Assembly (NCBI RefSeq): GCF_003934165.1
Contig: NZ_RKST01000011.1
Coordinates: forward strand, 124,001-188,000
DNA length: 64,000 nt
Direction of reading: 5' to 3'
Origin: Borborobacter arsenicus
GTDB lineage: Bacteria > Pseudomonadota > Alphaproteobacteria > Rhizobiales > Rhizobiaceae
Shown here: positions 30,349 through 39,418 of the stretch, one piece after another
How positions within the stretch are numbered: position 1 is the first letter of the stretch
Layout of the letters: every line of letters starts with the position of its first letter
Translations under genes and position numbers: made by a program
Notes under the pieces: model-generated
Databases searched by the model: none
What the model was told of the DNA's origin: nothing
What the model saw: only the letters and a program-made list of their open reading frames with translations

Positions 30349-32163
30349 TTGATTAGCATCGCACGCTTAAAAAACCGGCGAAACCTTGCAACGTCCGGCT
30401 GGCAGAGAATGCTGGTCGCAGTGCTGATCGCCATGGGTTTTCTCGCCGCCGCATCGTCCGTGGCAAGCGCCGAGACAAGGACGCTGAAGCTCTACTTCAT
30501 CCATACCAAGGAGAAGGCGGCGATCACGTTCAAGCGCAACGGCCGCTACGACCAGGCCGGGCTGAAGCAGATCAACCGGTTCCTGCGCGACTGGCGCCGC
30601 AACGAGCCGACCAATATGGACCCGCGTCTGCTCGACCTGATCTGGGAAGCCTACCAGGCCTCCGGCTCGCGCGACTATATCCATGTCGTGTCCGCCTATC
30701 GTTCGCCGGCGACCAACTCGATGTTGCGCAGCCGCTCCAAGGGCGTGGCCAACAAGAGCCAGCATATGCTGGGCAAGGCGATGGATTTCTACCTGCCCGA
30801 CGTCAAGCTCAAGAAGCTGCGCGAGATCGGCCTGAAGGCGCAGGCCGGCGGCGTCGGCTACTATCCGCGCTCCGGCTCGCCCTTCGTCCATTTCGATGTC
30901 GGCAATGTGCGCCACTGGCCGCGCATGAGCCGCAAGGAGCTGGTGGCGGTGTTCCCGGGCGGCAAGACCCTGCATGTGCCGAGCGACGGCAAGCCATTGC
31001 CGGGCTTCGAACAGGCGGTCGCCGCCTATCAGGCCCGCAAGGACAGCGGCCATCTGGCCGTCGCCCTTGCCGGTTCCGGCGGCAGCAGCAAGAAATCCGG
31101 CGGATTGCTTGCCGCCCTCTTTGGCGGTGGCGGTGGAGCCGACGAGGAGGAAGACAGCAGCCCGGTCCTGGCGTCAGCGCCTGCGCCGAAGACGGCCGTC
31201 AAGCAGGCGGCACCGGCAGCCAAACCCGATCCCGGTATCCAGATATTGTCGCCGGAGGAGGCCCAGCGCGCCGACATACCGCAGATCGCCGATGCGCCTG
31301 AACAGACGCCGGAAACGATCATAGCGGCACTTCCGGCACGCAGCGTGCCGCTGCCGGCGCTCGCGCCGCGTCCTGAGGCCGATGTCGCGCCCACGGTGGT
31401 TGCCACGGCTGCGGAACCGGAGAACGTGCCTTTCGGCATGGCCCAGGCGCCATTGCCTGAAGGCGCGCCGGCCGAAGAAGCAAGCGAGGTCGCGCTCAAT
31501 ATTCCGCTGCCGACGCGCCGGCCGGACTACACGCCGCCGCGTGAGCTGGCTGCACCTGCCGAACAAGATGCGATCCTGCTTGCGCTGGCAGAGCCGCAAG
31601 CCGAAAAGCCGACCATGGCCGATGTCGCATCGCTGCCGCTGCCGGAGAACCGGCCCGAGACGCTCGACCGCGACATGGTCGTTGCCGCATTGCCCGACAC
31701 GCCGTCGGCCCTGCCGGAAACCGCCAAGTCGGAACATCTGACCAAGGCGGCGGTAGAGGCGGAAATGAAGGCCAGCAGCGAACGCGTCGCGGCCCTCGCC
31801 AGCAGCACGGCAACGCCGCGCGATGCGGTGGTCCAGCGTGCGCCCGGTTCCGATCCGGTCGCGGCCATGGGCTCGGGCGTCAAGACCACGCGCAAGGCCG
31901 CTCGCGCCAGTGCCGACGACTCCAAGCCTGACCGCAAGCCAGTGGTCGTCGCCGCCCAGCCGCAGGCCGCCCGCTGGGTGCTGCACACCGATTACGTGAA
32001 GAACGCATCGGCCGGAACCAAGGCGCCTTCATTCGCTTATAATCTGGTGCGCACCGCACCGCGCGAGGTCTACACCGCAGGCTTCCAGGCCGGGAATCAG
32101 ATGGCGGATGCCAACCGCTTCTCCGGCAAGGCGGTGGAATTCCTGTCGGTGGCCCGCTTCTGA
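30349..32163 (+). CDS. DUF882 (M15-like, YcbK family) peptidase-like protein with long Ala/Pro-rich tail
   Basis: 604 residues. An Arg-containing signal peptide (LVAVLIAMGFLAAASSVASA-ET) precedes the DUF882 domain at about 45-210. Zinc-type motifs are SQHMLGKAMDFYLP (HxxxxxxD) and GSPFVHFDVGNVRHW (HxD), as in LD-/DD-carboxypeptidase-like M15 proteins. Peptidoglycan cross-bridge cleavage is therefore likely. The following 350 residues are low-complexity Ala/Pro/Glu, and a final segment (AGTKAPSFAYNLVRTAPREVYTAGF) may bind the envelope. The start is uncertain: TTG 30349 has AAGG upstream, and ATG 30409 would still give a signal peptide. Followed by a strong terminator. Confidence 0.85.
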   Translation: MISIARLKNRRNLATSGWQRMLVAVLIAMGFLAAASSVASAETRTLKLYFIHTKEKAAITFKRNGRYDQAGLKQINRFLRDWRRNEPTNMDPRLLDLIWEAYQASGSRDYIHVVSAYRSPATNSMLRSRSKGVANKSQHMLGKAMDFYLPDVKLKKLREIGLKAQAGGVGYYPRSGSPFVHFDVGNVRHWPRMSRKELVAVFPGGKTLHVPSDGKPLPGFEQAVAAYQARKDSGHLAVALAGSGGSSKKSGGLLAALFGGGGGADEEEDSSPVLASAPAPKTAVKQAAPAAKPDPGIQILSPEEAQRADIPQIADAPEQTPETIIAALPARSVPLPALAPRPEADVAPTVVATAAEPENVPFGMAQAPLPEGAPAEEASEVALNIPLPTRRPDYTPPRELAAPAEQDAILLALAEPQAEKPTMADVASLPLPENRPETLDRDMVVAALPDTPSALPETAKSEHLTKAAVEAEMKASSERVAALASSTATPRDAVVQRAPGSDPVAAMGSGVKTTRKAARASADDSKPDRKPVVVAAQPQAARWVLHTDYVKNASAGTKAPSFAYNLVRTAPREVYTAGFQAGNQMADANRFSGKAVEFLSVARF

Positions 32164-32199
32164 TAGCCGGCCCGATCGGGTGGAAATCAGCATCGCATG

Positions 32200-32227
32200 A
32201 AAAAGCGCCGGTTTGCCGGCGCTTTTT
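32200..32227 (+). terminator. intrinsic terminator (bidirectional) after the DUF882 gene
   Basis: A run of A, GCGCCGG, loop TTTG, CCGGCGC, then a run of T. A textbook hairpin 37 bases after the stop. The A run on the left makes it functional on both strands, but only the plus-strand gene is close. Confidence 0.9.
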
Positions 32228-32286
32228 TATTGGGGGCACAATGCTGACTGACGGTTTTGATAGCTGGCTGAGGAGGTCGTGCTCAC

Positions 32287-32446
32287 CCGTCATCCCGGCG
32301 GATCGAGCCCCCGGGTCTTGCCTTTGGCAAGCCCGCAGACAGGCTCCGCGAGAGAGGGGCCGGGGAGCCATTCCGTAACCTTGCCGATATGAGGAATGGG
32401 TCCCGGATACGCTGCTTGCTGCGCTATGCAGCGTTCCGGGATGACG
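32287..32446. repeat. family B palindromic repeat, copy 1
   Basis: Outer arms CGTCATCCCGG (near 32288) and CCGGGATGACG (near 32436) are inverted. Inside lies GGAATGGGTCCCGGATAC (32393-32410), which recurs in reverse at 47369 and 58151. It fills most of the 339-bp gap 32164-32502 between the DUF882 gene and eda. No coding potential. Confidence 0.75.
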
Positions 32447-32502
32447 CCCGGTTGGCGTTGGCTGCCATCAGGGCAGTGGTCGAGTCGGCTGTTGCGTCTG
32501 CC

Positions 32503-33144
32503 TCACGCCTTGAGTAGATCGGCTGCCTCGCGTGCCAGCTGCTCGATGGCGGCCCAGTCGCCAGGCCTTACCAGTTCGTCGGGCGCAACCCACGACCCGC
32601 CAACACAGACGACATTGGGCAGGGCGAGATAGTCGCGGGCGTTCCTGGTCGTGACGCCGCCGGTCGGGCAGAACCTGATACCGGCAAAGGGCGAGGCCAA
32701 GGCCTTCAGGAAAGATGCGCCGCCGGCCTGTTCGGCGGGGAAGAATTTCAGGAAGTCCAGACCGGCCTCGCGCGCCATCATGATTTCGCCCGGCGTGATC
32801 GCCCCCGGCAGCAGCGGGGTCTTGCTGTTTGCGGCCGCAGCGATCAATTCGCGCGTCACACCGGGGCTGACGATGAATTTCGAGCCTGCCGCTTCGGCCT
32901 CGCTGAACTGCCTGGCATTGAGAATGGTGCCGGCACCGACGATTGCTTCCTCCACCTCGGCGGCGACACGGCGGATCGCCTCCAGCGCGTCGGCCGTACG
33001 CAGGGTGATCTCGATGGCGGGCAGGCCGCCGCGCGCCAAGGCGCGGGCAAGCGGCACGGCATCGGCCACGCGGTCGATCTTCAGCACCGGAATGACCGGC
33101 TGGCCATCGAGGAGAGACAGGAACTGTTCGGTCTTGCTGGGCAT
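32503..33144 (-). CDS. eda: KDPG/KHG aldolase
   Basis: 213 residues, a class I aldolase splitting 2-keto-3-deoxy-6-phosphogluconate to pyruvate and glyceraldehyde 3-phosphate in the Entner-Doudoroff pathway. The catalytic Glu is in LPAIEITLRTADAL and the Schiff-base Lys in LDFLKFFPAEQAGG. GIRFCPTGGVT is the phosphate-binding loop. Full length. ATG at 33142-33144 with a weak GGAAC upstream. No edd or sugar-kinase gene is adjacent, so it may also serve hydroxy-ketoglutarate turnover. Confidence 0.96.
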   Translation of the reverse strand: MPSKTEQFLSLLDGQPVIPVLKIDRVADAVPLARALARGGLPAIEITLRTADALEAIRRVAAEVEEAIVGAGTILNARQFSEAEAAGSKFIVSPGVTRELIAAAANSKTPLLPGAITPGEIMMAREAGLDFLKFFPAEQAGGASFLKALASPFAGIRFCPTGGVTTRNARDYLALPNVVCVGGSWVAPDELVRPGDWAAIEQLAREAADLLKA

Positions 33145-33252
33145 GTGTCTATTTCGGTTCCAGAAAATTCAAACGATTTAATGAGGTGCAAAACACGAGT
33201 TAACAGGGGATGAGGGACGAGTCTACGGGCGCCATCATCAATTCTAGCTCTG

Positions 33253-34017
33253 TCACCGCATGCCGAACAGGGCTTGAACGTAAGAAAGGGCGCGTTGCCA
33301 TATTGTCTGGTCGCTATTCGAGCCCGGCTGCGGCAGGGGACGAGCCTGGCCTGCCACTGGCTTTGCCAAAGCGGGTCTGTCCGAAGATGTTTCCGGCCTT
33401 GTCGGGTTGGCTGTCTGGCTGCCGCCATATCGGGCACGGTATTTCTCATAGGCCGCGGCAATTTTCGTATCATAGCCGCCGCGCTTGTAATCGGGTCCGT
33501 TATAGCCGCGCGCGAAGCCTTCCCAATCGCGCCTGTTTATGGCGGCGGTGAGGCCGCTTTTTTCGATATAGCGCATCATCAACCGGATCTGACCGGCAAC
33601 GCCGCTGCGAGCTTCGGCCACCAGCGCATCGACATCCTGATAGCCGAGCCATCGCCAATGTGCGCCCATGACTTGTGCAATGCCCCAGGAAGCCGATTCA
33701 TGCGCGGCCTGGTGGTCGATAGCGGCCGCCCGCCCCAGCAGTCGCCAGCGTGCGGCTTGCGTGGCCGGATTGGCAACCGCGCCGGCTGTAGGCGAGGCCA
33801 GTCCCTGCACCCGCGCCTGTTGCCGTTTTTGCGCCGAGAGCCGCCGGTCGAAATAGTGGCCCTCGAAGCGGATCAGCGGCTCGCGCCGCCCCGATACCAG
33901 TGCGAAAGCCTTTCCGCCGCTTTCGACCTCCGCGATTGCCAGCAGAGCGGCCGGCTCGACCCCCAGCGCCTTGGCCGCCGAGGCGATTTCATCGATGGTT
34001 TCGGTCGAAAATGTCAT
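33253..34017 (-). CDS. DUF3380-type N-acetylmuramidase (endolysin-like)
   Basis: 254 residues with no signal peptide or lipobox. The DUF3380 muramidase fold spans about 10-195, with the probable catalytic Glu in LLAIAEVESGGKAF. EPLIRFEGHYFDRRL, ESASWGIAQVMGAHWRWLGY and FARGYNGPDYK are family motifs shared with phage endolysins. The last 55 residues are Pro/Ser-rich, ending in an amphipathic helix (TIWQRALSYVQALFGMR). No phage genes surround it, so it looks like a domesticated cell-wall hydrolase whose route across the membrane is unclear. AAGGAG precedes the ATG. Confidence 0.85.
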   Translation of the reverse strand: MTFSTETIDEIASAAKALGVEPAALLAIAEVESGGKAFALVSGRREPLIRFEGHYFDRRLSAQKRQQARVQGLASPTAGAVANPATQAARWRLLGRAAAIDHQAAHESASWGIAQVMGAHWRWLGYQDVDALVAEARSGVAGQIRLMMRYIEKSGLTAAINRRDWEGFARGYNGPDYKRGGYDTKIAAAYEKYRARYGGSQTANPTRPETSSDRPALAKPVAGQARPLPQPGSNSDQTIWQRALSYVQALFGMR

Positions 34018-34190
34018 GATTGGCAGGCTCCTTGTTTCGCCGCCATTCTGGTGTTGGTTGCCGGGAGGTGGATAAAGACGCTGCCATTAGGCGGGGGCCG
34101 AGCCCGGCATCCTGCGTGTAACCGCCTGAGCTGATTGAGAAATTTCACCACTCTTGAAACCGATCCGCGCAGGCGCTAGGTGCCGCAGCC

Positions 34191-35114
34191 ATGAATCCAT
34201 CCACCACACAGTCAATCCGTGTTGCCGCGCTCTACCGTTTCTGCCGGTTGGAAGCGCCGGAGGCCTTGCGTGGGCCGCTCGCTGCCTTTTGTGCCGAGCG
34301 CGGCATCAAGGGCACGCTGCTTTTGGCGCGCGAAGGCATCAACGGCACGATCGCCGGGACTGATCAGGCGATTGCCGAGCTCGTCGCCTGGCTTGAGGCG
34401 CAGCCGGAATTCACTGGGCTCGACGTCAAATATAGCACGGCTGCCGAAATGCCCTTCCACCGTATGAAGGTGCGGCTGAAGCGCGAGATCGTCACCATGG
34501 GCGTGGAGGGCATCGATCCGCTGGAAGGGGCGGGGGCCTATGTCCAGCCGGGCGAATGGAATGCGCTCATCAGCGACCCCGGCACGATCGTGATCGACAC
34601 CCGCAACGACTACGAAGTCTCGATCGGCACTTTTGCCGGTGCCGTCGATCCGCACACAAGCAGTTTCCGCGAGTTTCCCGATTGGGTCGAGCGGCATCGT
34701 GACGAGCTTGAGGGGCGCAAGGTCGCCATGTTCTGCACCGGCGGTATCCGCTGCGAGAAGGCGACCGCCTATGTCCGCTCGCTCGGCATCGAGGATGTCT
34801 TCCACCTCAAGGGCGGTATCCTGAAATATCTGGAAGAGGTGCCGGCGCAAGAAAGCCTGTGGCAGGGCGAGTGCTTCGTCTTTGACGAGCGCGTGGCCGT
34901 CTCGCATGGGCTCGAACAGGGCGAGACCGGCCTGTGCCGGGCCTGCCGCCATCCGCTGACGCCGGAAGAAAGACTGTCGCCGCTTTTCCACGAAGGCGTT
35001 TCCTGCCCGCACTGCCATGAGACCCGCAGCGACGAGGATCGCGCCCGCTATGCCGAGCGCCAGCGTCAGGTGGAACTGGCGACACGGCGCGGCACCCGTC
35101 ACATCGGCAGCTGA
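34191..35114 (+). CDS. trhO: tRNA uridine-34 hydroxylase, rhodanese type
   Basis: A 307-residue YceA/TrhO enzyme that hydroxylates U34 of certain tRNAs using oxygen. An acylphosphatase-like N-terminal domain ([18 protein letters not shown]) is followed by a rhodanese domain with the active-site Cys in [18 protein letters not shown]-terminal extension carries two Cys pairs (CRAC near 248 and CPHC near 275) that could bind zinc. [13 protein letters not shown] is the rhodanese entry motif. ATG at 34191 with TAGGTG upstream. Stand-alone gene. Confidence 0.94.
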   Translation: MNPSTTQSIRVAALYRFCRLEAPEALRGPLAAFCAERGIKGTLLLAREGINGTIAGTDQAIAELVAWLEAQPEFTGLDVKYSTAAEMPFHRMKVRLKREIVTMGVEGIDPLEGAGAYVQPGEWNALISDPGTIVIDTRNDYEVSIGTFAGAVDPHTSSFREFPDWVERHRDELEGRKVAMFCTGGIRCEKATAYVRSLGIEDVFHLKGGILKYLEEVPAQESLWQGECFVFDERVAVSHGLEQGETGLCRACRHPLTPEERLSPLFHEGVSCPHCHETRSDEDRARYAERQRQVELATRRGTRHIGS

Positions 35115-35222
35115 GCAGGGTCACAAATCGCTGGCGCGTCATTGTAATGTCGCGATTGGCTGCCTACCTCCACCCAACCTGCAAACCAGCCCGTTCCGGG
35201 CTTGCCATCGCCGGAGGTGTTG

Positions 35223-35957
35223 ATGTTCGATCCCAAGAAGCTGCTCGATGATCTTCTCGGTTCCAACGTGCCGGGCACGCAAGGAACGGTTCGCGACAAG
35301 GCCGGACAGGCCGTGCAGCTTGCAAAGGACAATCCGCTGGCAACTGGCGCCATTGCCGCGGTGCTGCTTGGCACCAAGACCGGCCGGGGCCTGACCGGAT
35401 CGGCACTCAAGCTTGGCGGGCTCGCTGCCGTCGCCGGGCTCGCCTACAAGGCCTATCAGAACTACCAGTCTGGCAAGCAGCCGGCTGAGGCTGCGCCGGT
35501 AAATCAGCCGGAGCTGCTTCCCGCACCCGCCGATACCAGCTTCCATCCGTCTCAGGCGCCGCAAGGCGAGGGCGAATTCGCGCTCACCCTGGTGCGGGCG
35601 ATGATCGCAGCGGCCAAGGCCGATGGCCATATCGACGAGGAGGAACGCCGCAAGATCGGCGACAAGCTCAGCCTTGCCGGCATCGGCAGCGAGGCGGAAG
35701 ATTTCCTGCGTTCCGAACTCGAGCGGCCGCTCGACCTCGACGAGCTTGTCGCCGCTGCCCGATCGGATGCGCAGAAGATCGAGATCTACACTGCCTCGCG
35801 CCTGACTATCGACCCCGACACGCGCACCGAGCGCGGCTACCTCGACATGCTTGCCGGCCGGCTGCAGCTTCCCGACGCGCTGATCGACCATATCGAATCC
35901 ACCGTTTCGGCGGCCAAGGTCGAGATCAAGGAAGCGAACCCCTCCAGCCCCTGGTGA
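35223..35957 (+). CDS. DUF533/TerB-like inner-membrane-associated protein
   Basis: 244 residues. The N-terminal MFDPKKLLDDLLGS and a Gly/Ala-rich hydrophobic stretch (about 35-75, GAIAAVLLGTKTGRGLTG and LAAVAGLAYKAYQNYQ) resemble YebE-type DUF533 proteins. The C-terminal half is an alpha-helical TerB-like domain with DGHIDEEERRKI and DIDTRTERGYL-like acidic loops that could bind metal. I start at ATG 35223 because GGAGG lies directly upstream; the earlier in-frame codon has no ribosome site. YebE family members are envelope-stress genes in enterobacteria; function here is unknown. Confidence 0.88.
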   Translation: MFDPKKLLDDLLGSNVPGTQGTVRDKAGQAVQLAKDNPLATGAIAAVLLGTKTGRGLTGSALKLGGLAAVAGLAYKAYQNYQSGKQPAEAAPVNQPELLPAPADTSFHPSQAPQGEGEFALTLVRAMIAAAKADGHIDEEERRKIGDKLSLAGIGSEAEDFLRSELERPLDLDELVAAARSDAQKIEIYTASRLTIDPDTRTERGYLDMLAGRLQLPDALIDHIESTVSAAKVEIKEANPSSPW

Positions 35958-36056
35958 TTGCCCGGCGGACGACATTAAGGTTGCATTAACCCTTCGGGCG
36001 CATGCTTTTCAGTGCTCGGATCGGCTTTCCTCCTCCCAAGCACGATTCGGATCAGG

Positions 36057-36081
36057 GGGCGGTCGCCAATGGCCGCCCTTT
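36057..36081 (+). terminator. candidate terminator after the DUF533 gene
   Basis: GGGCGG (36057-36062), a ten-base loop and CCGCCC (36073-36078), followed by only three T residues. It is the only hairpin I see in the 204-bp gap before the SDR gene. Weak T tract. Confidence 0.4.
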
Positions 36082-36161
36082 GGTTGATGACACTTTGTTG
36101 CGACTTGCCACGCAATCCCTCATTTGCGATGCCTTAGCCTTTCCTGGGAAGGGCCGGCATC

Positions 36162-36917
36162 ATGGATAACGGAAAAACCGCAATCGTCACCGGAGCTGGA
36201 ACTGGTATCGGCAAGGCGGTCGCCACGGCCTTGCTGCGGGCCGGCTGGAATACCGTGTTCTGCGGCAGGCGCAAGCCGTTGCTGGATGAAGCCATTGCTG
36301 AGGTAGGACAAACGCAAGCGCAGGCACTTGCCGTCGCCTGTGACATTACCCGGCCGGGCGAGGTCGATCGCCTGTTCGCTGAGACGACGGCCACCTTCGG
36401 GCGGGTCGACCTCCTCTTCAATAATGCTGGCATGGGCTACAAGTCGACCACGATCGACGAGATCCCGGTCGAGGTGTGGAACGATGTCGTCGCGGTCAAT
36501 CTCACCGGCTCCTTCCTGTGCGCTCGCGCGGCATTCGCCGCCATGCGCCGGCAGCAGCCGCAGGGCGGACGCATCATCAATAATGGTTCTGTGTCGGCCC
36601 ATGCGCCCCGGCCCGGCTCGGTGCCCTATACGGCGACCAAGCATGCCATCACCGGCCTCACCAGGACGCTGGCGCTGGATGGGCGGCCCTTCGACATTGC
36701 CTGCGGCCAGATAGATATCGGCAATGCGCTGACAGAAATGGCGATGCCGATGACGGTGGGCGTGCTGCAGCCCAATGGCACGATCGCGCCCGAGGCTGTC
36801 ATGGAGGTCGAGCGCGTAGCCGAGGCCGTGCTTTACATGGCCGGGTTGCCGCTCGATGCCAATGTGCTGTTCATGACGGTGATGGCGACCAAGATGCCTT
36901 TCGTCGGCCGCGGCTAG
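36162..36917 (+). CDS. SDR family oxidoreductase
   Basis: A 251-residue classical short-chain dehydrogenase/reductase. The cofactor motif TGAGTGIGKAV is at about residue 10, and NNAGMGY at about 88. The active-site Tyr/Lys are in PYTATKHAITG with the upstream Ser in NNGSVSA. After the first strand an Arg-rich segment (FCGRRKP) suggests NADP(H) preference. GGAAGG precedes ATG 36162. No neighbour indicates a substrate; a family D repeat follows at once. Confidence 0.93.
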   Translation: MDNGKTAIVTGAGTGIGKAVATALLRAGWNTVFCGRRKPLLDEAIAEVGQTQAQALAVACDITRPGEVDRLFAETTATFGRVDLLFNNAGMGYKSTTIDEIPVEVWNDVVAVNLTGSFLCARAAFAAMRRQQPQGGRIINNGSVSAHAPRPGSVPYTATKHAITGLTRTLALDGRPFDIACGQIDIGNALTEMAMPMTVGVLQPNGTIAPEAVMEVERVAEAVLYMAGLPLDANVLFMTVMATKMPFVGRG

Positions 36918-36928
36918 GGTGTGCTGAT

Positions 36929-37046
36929 ATTCAGGTGAAGGCGGCCTGCAAATGGCGCTTTTCTGCGCTTCCAGTGCCCACGTACTTCAAGTACGCTCCG
37001 CTCTGGTTCTCGAAAATCACCATTTTCGGCTCACCCTGACCTGAAT
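36929..37046. repeat. family D repeat, 118 bp
   Basis: Outer inverted arms ATTCAGGT (36929-36936) and ACCTGAAT (37039-37046). Inside is a 15-base palindrome, CGTACTTCAAGTACG (36981-36995), then CTCGAAAATCACCATTTTCG. It occupies the gap between the SDR gene and kynA, ending 144 bases before kynA. The layout resembles dispersed intergenic repeats of Rhizobiales. Only one copy is in this window. Confidence 0.65.
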
Positions 37047-37190
37047 CTCCACGCGCCCCGAGCTAAGACTGGCAGATGGCCGGGAGCAGATACTTCAATC
37101 CTAAAATTTCATGCTTGAAATGAAATGGCTCCGGTGCAATTCTAGCTGCGGGCAGGGGCGTATCGTATCCTGGCCCTCTTTGGGGGAGGC

Positions 37191-38024
37191 ATGACGAAGT
37201 CCGACAATCCCGCGCTGGGCGCGCAGTTGGAATTCCGGGGCCGCATGGCTTATGCGGATTATCTGCATCTGGAGAAGGTGCTCGATGCGCAATCGCCACT
37301 GTCGAGCGCGCATGACGAGCTTTTGTTCATCATCCAGCACCAGACCTCCGAATTGTGGATGAAGCTTGCCATCCATGAGGTCCGCTCGGCCATCCAGGCG
37401 ATCCGCAAGGACGATCTGCAGCCGGCTTTCAAGATGCTGACACGCGTTGCGCGCATCTTCGAACAGCTGAACAATGCCTGGGACGTGCTGCGCACCATGA
37501 CGCCGAGCGAATATACCGAGTTTCGCGGCGCGCTCGGGCAGTCGTCCGGCTTCCAGTCCTACCAGTATCGCGCCATCGAATTTCTTGCAGGAAACCGCAA
37601 TCTGGTGATGCTGAAGCCGCATGAGCACCGGCCTGAAGTGATGGCGGCGCTGGAATCCATTCTTTCGCAGCCAAGTCTCTACGACGAAGCGCTGCTCTTG
37701 CTGTCGCGGCAGGGTTTCGACATCGGCGCCGATGCGCAGCGCACCGACTGGCGCGAGACGCGGCCGGAAAGTACCGAAGTGTTGGCGGCGTGGCGGCAGA
37801 TCTATCGCGAGCCGGGCAAATACTGGACACTCTATGAGCTGGCCGAAAAGCTGGTCGATTTCGAAGATTATTTCCGTCGCTGGCGTTTCAACCACGTCAC
37901 CACGGTGGAGCGCATCATCGGCCTCAAGCGCGGAACCGGTGGAACGGCCGGTGTTTCTTATCTGCGCAAGATGCTGGAGGTTGAACTGTTTCCTGAACTC
38001 TGGAAAGTTCGCACCGAGCTTTAG
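37191..38024 (+). CDS. kynA: tryptophan 2,3-dioxygenase
   Basis: 277 residues, a haem enzyme opening the indole ring of L-tryptophan to N-formylkynurenine. Conserved segments: [20 protein letters not shown] with the distal His, [27 protein letters not shown] with the proximal His, and the C-terminal [16 protein letters not shown] loop that closes over substrate. GGGAGG is just upstream of ATG 37191. It lies 43 bases before the Liv-type binding protein, so it may be cotranscribed with the importer. No kynureninase or formamidase gene is in the window. Confidence 0.97.
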   Translation: MTKSDNPALGAQLEFRGRMAYADYLHLEKVLDAQSPLSSAHDELLFIIQHQTSELWMKLAIHEVRSAIQAIRKDDLQPAFKMLTRVARIFEQLNNAWDVLRTMTPSEYTEFRGALGQSSGFQSYQYRAIEFLAGNRNLVMLKPHEHRPEVMAALESILSQPSLYDEALLLLSRQGFDIGADAQRTDWRETRPESTEVLAAWRQIYREPGKYWTLYELAEKLVDFEDYFRRWRFNHVTTVERIIGLKRGTGGTAGVSYLRKMLEVELFPELWKVRTEL

Positions 38025-38067
38025 TTTCAACCGGATCAATCAAAGTAAAATCAAAAGGGAGAACACG

Positions 38068-39204
38068 ATGAGGAAAATTCTGGCTGCAAGCCTGCTCGGC
38101 CTGTCGCTGTCGGCCGCCGGCCTTGCCAATGCCGAGCCGGTCAAGGTCGGCATGATCACCACTCTGTCGGGCGGCGGCGCGGGACTGGGCATCGACGCGC
38201 GCGACGGCTTCATGCTGGCGCTCAAGAATGCGGGCGCAACCGACATAGAGGTGGTGACGGAAGACGATGCCCAGAAGCCGGAACTTGCCGTGCAGATCGC
38301 CGACAAGATGATCCAGAGCGACAAGGTCGATATCCTCACCGGCATCATCTGGTCCAACCTTGCCATGGCCGTCGTGCCCAATGCGGTCGCGCAGGGCAAG
38401 TTCTACCTCTCGGTCAATGCCGGCCCTTCGGCGCTCGCCGGCGAGAAGTGCAACCAGAACTATTTCAACGTCGCCTATCAGAACGACAATTTCCATGAGG
38501 CGATGGGGCAATACGCCAACAAGGACTATAAGAAGACCTTCATCATGGCGCCCAACTATCCGGCCGGCACCGATGCGCTGACCGGCTTCAAGCGCTACTA
38601 CAAGGGTGAGCTTGCCGGCGAGGTCTACACCAAGGTCGGCCAGACCGACTATGCCGCCGAGATCGCGCAGATCCGCGCTTCCGGCGCCGATTCCGTGTTC
38701 ATCTTCCTGCCGGGCGGCATGGGCATCGCCTTTACCAAGCAATATGCGCAGTCTGGCGTCGGCATTCCGCTGCTCGGGCCGGGCTTCTCGTTCAGCCAGG
38801 ATGTGCTGGCGGCGATCGGCGATGCAGCACTCGGCGTGAAGAACTCGGCCTCATGGGCCAAGGACCTCGACAACGAAGCCAACAAGAAGTTCGTCGAAAC
38901 CTTCCAGGCCGAATATGGCAGGCTGCCTTCGGTCTATGCCGCGCAGGCCTATGACACCGGCAATCTGATCGTCTCGGCCGCCGCCAAGGCCAGCGTCAAG
39001 GATGCCGATGCCTTCCGCGCCGCGCTCAAGGAAGCGAAATTCGACTCAGTGCGCGGCAAGTTCAAGTTCAACACCAACAACCACCCGATCCAGGATCTCT
39101 ATGTGCGTGAAGTGGTCAAGGAAGGTGATGTGCTGACCAACAAGATCATCGGCACCAGCTTCACCGACCATGAGGACGCCTACGCCAAAGACTGCAAGAT
39201 GTAG
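38068..39204 (+). CDS. branched-chain-type amino-acid ABC transporter, periplasmic binding protein
   Basis: 378 residues of LivJ-type type I periplasmic binding protein. The signal peptide (ILAASLLGLSLSAAGLANA-EP) is followed by VKVGMITTLSGGGAGLGIDAR and GYMLALKNAG-like opening strands. YPAGTDALTGFKRYYKGEL and SVYAAQAYDTGNLIV are conserved hinge/ligand segments. ATG 38068 has AAGGGAG upstream. Position 3' of kynA and 5' of livHMGF suggests the ligand is an aromatic or kynurenine-pathway compound rather than leucine, but the family binds many ligands. Confidence 0.92.
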   Translation: MRKILAASLLGLSLSAAGLANAEPVKVGMITTLSGGGAGLGIDARDGFMLALKNAGATDIEVVTEDDAQKPELAVQIADKMIQSDKVDILTGIIWSNLAMAVVPNAVAQGKFYLSVNAGPSALAGEKCNQNYFNVAYQNDNFHEAMGQYANKDYKKTFIMAPNYPAGTDALTGFKRYYKGELAGEVYTKVGQTDYAAEIAQIRASGADSVFIFLPGGMGIAFTKQYAQSGVGIPLLGPGFSFSQDVLAAIGDAALGVKNSASWAKDLDNEANKKFVETFQAEYGRLPSVYAAQAYDTGNLIVSAAAKASVKDADAFRAALKEAKFDSVRGKFKFNTNNHPIQDLYVREVVKEGDVLTNKIIGTSFTDHEDAYAKDCKM

Positions 39205-39254
39205 TCTTCGTCCCGAGGAATGAGAGTGGTGCCCGGCCGATTAGCTTGGCACCG

Positions 39255-39366
39255 GCCCCTCACCCTTACCCTCTCCCCGTAAACCGGGAGAGGGGGACGG
39301 GAGCGTCGTAGCAAGCCTCCTTCTCCCTGCCTGCGGGGAGAAGGTCCCGACAGGGGGATGAGGGGC
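39255..39366. repeat. family C repeat, copy 1
   Basis: GCCCCTCACCCTTACCCTCT then CCCCGTAAACCGGGAGAGG forms an inverted CCTCTCCC/GGGAGAGG-type stem. A second stem, CTTCTCCCTGCC/GGGGAGAAGG, follows, and the element closes with GGGGGATGAGGGGC. This matches the common CTCTCCCC..GGGGAGAG intergenic repeat type. It separates the binding-protein gene from livH. A related element is at 56078. Confidence 0.7.
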
Positions 39367-39418
39367 AGCGCGGCGCAACAAGCAAAGAAACCGACCAGCC
39401 AAACCGGAAACCTGATTT

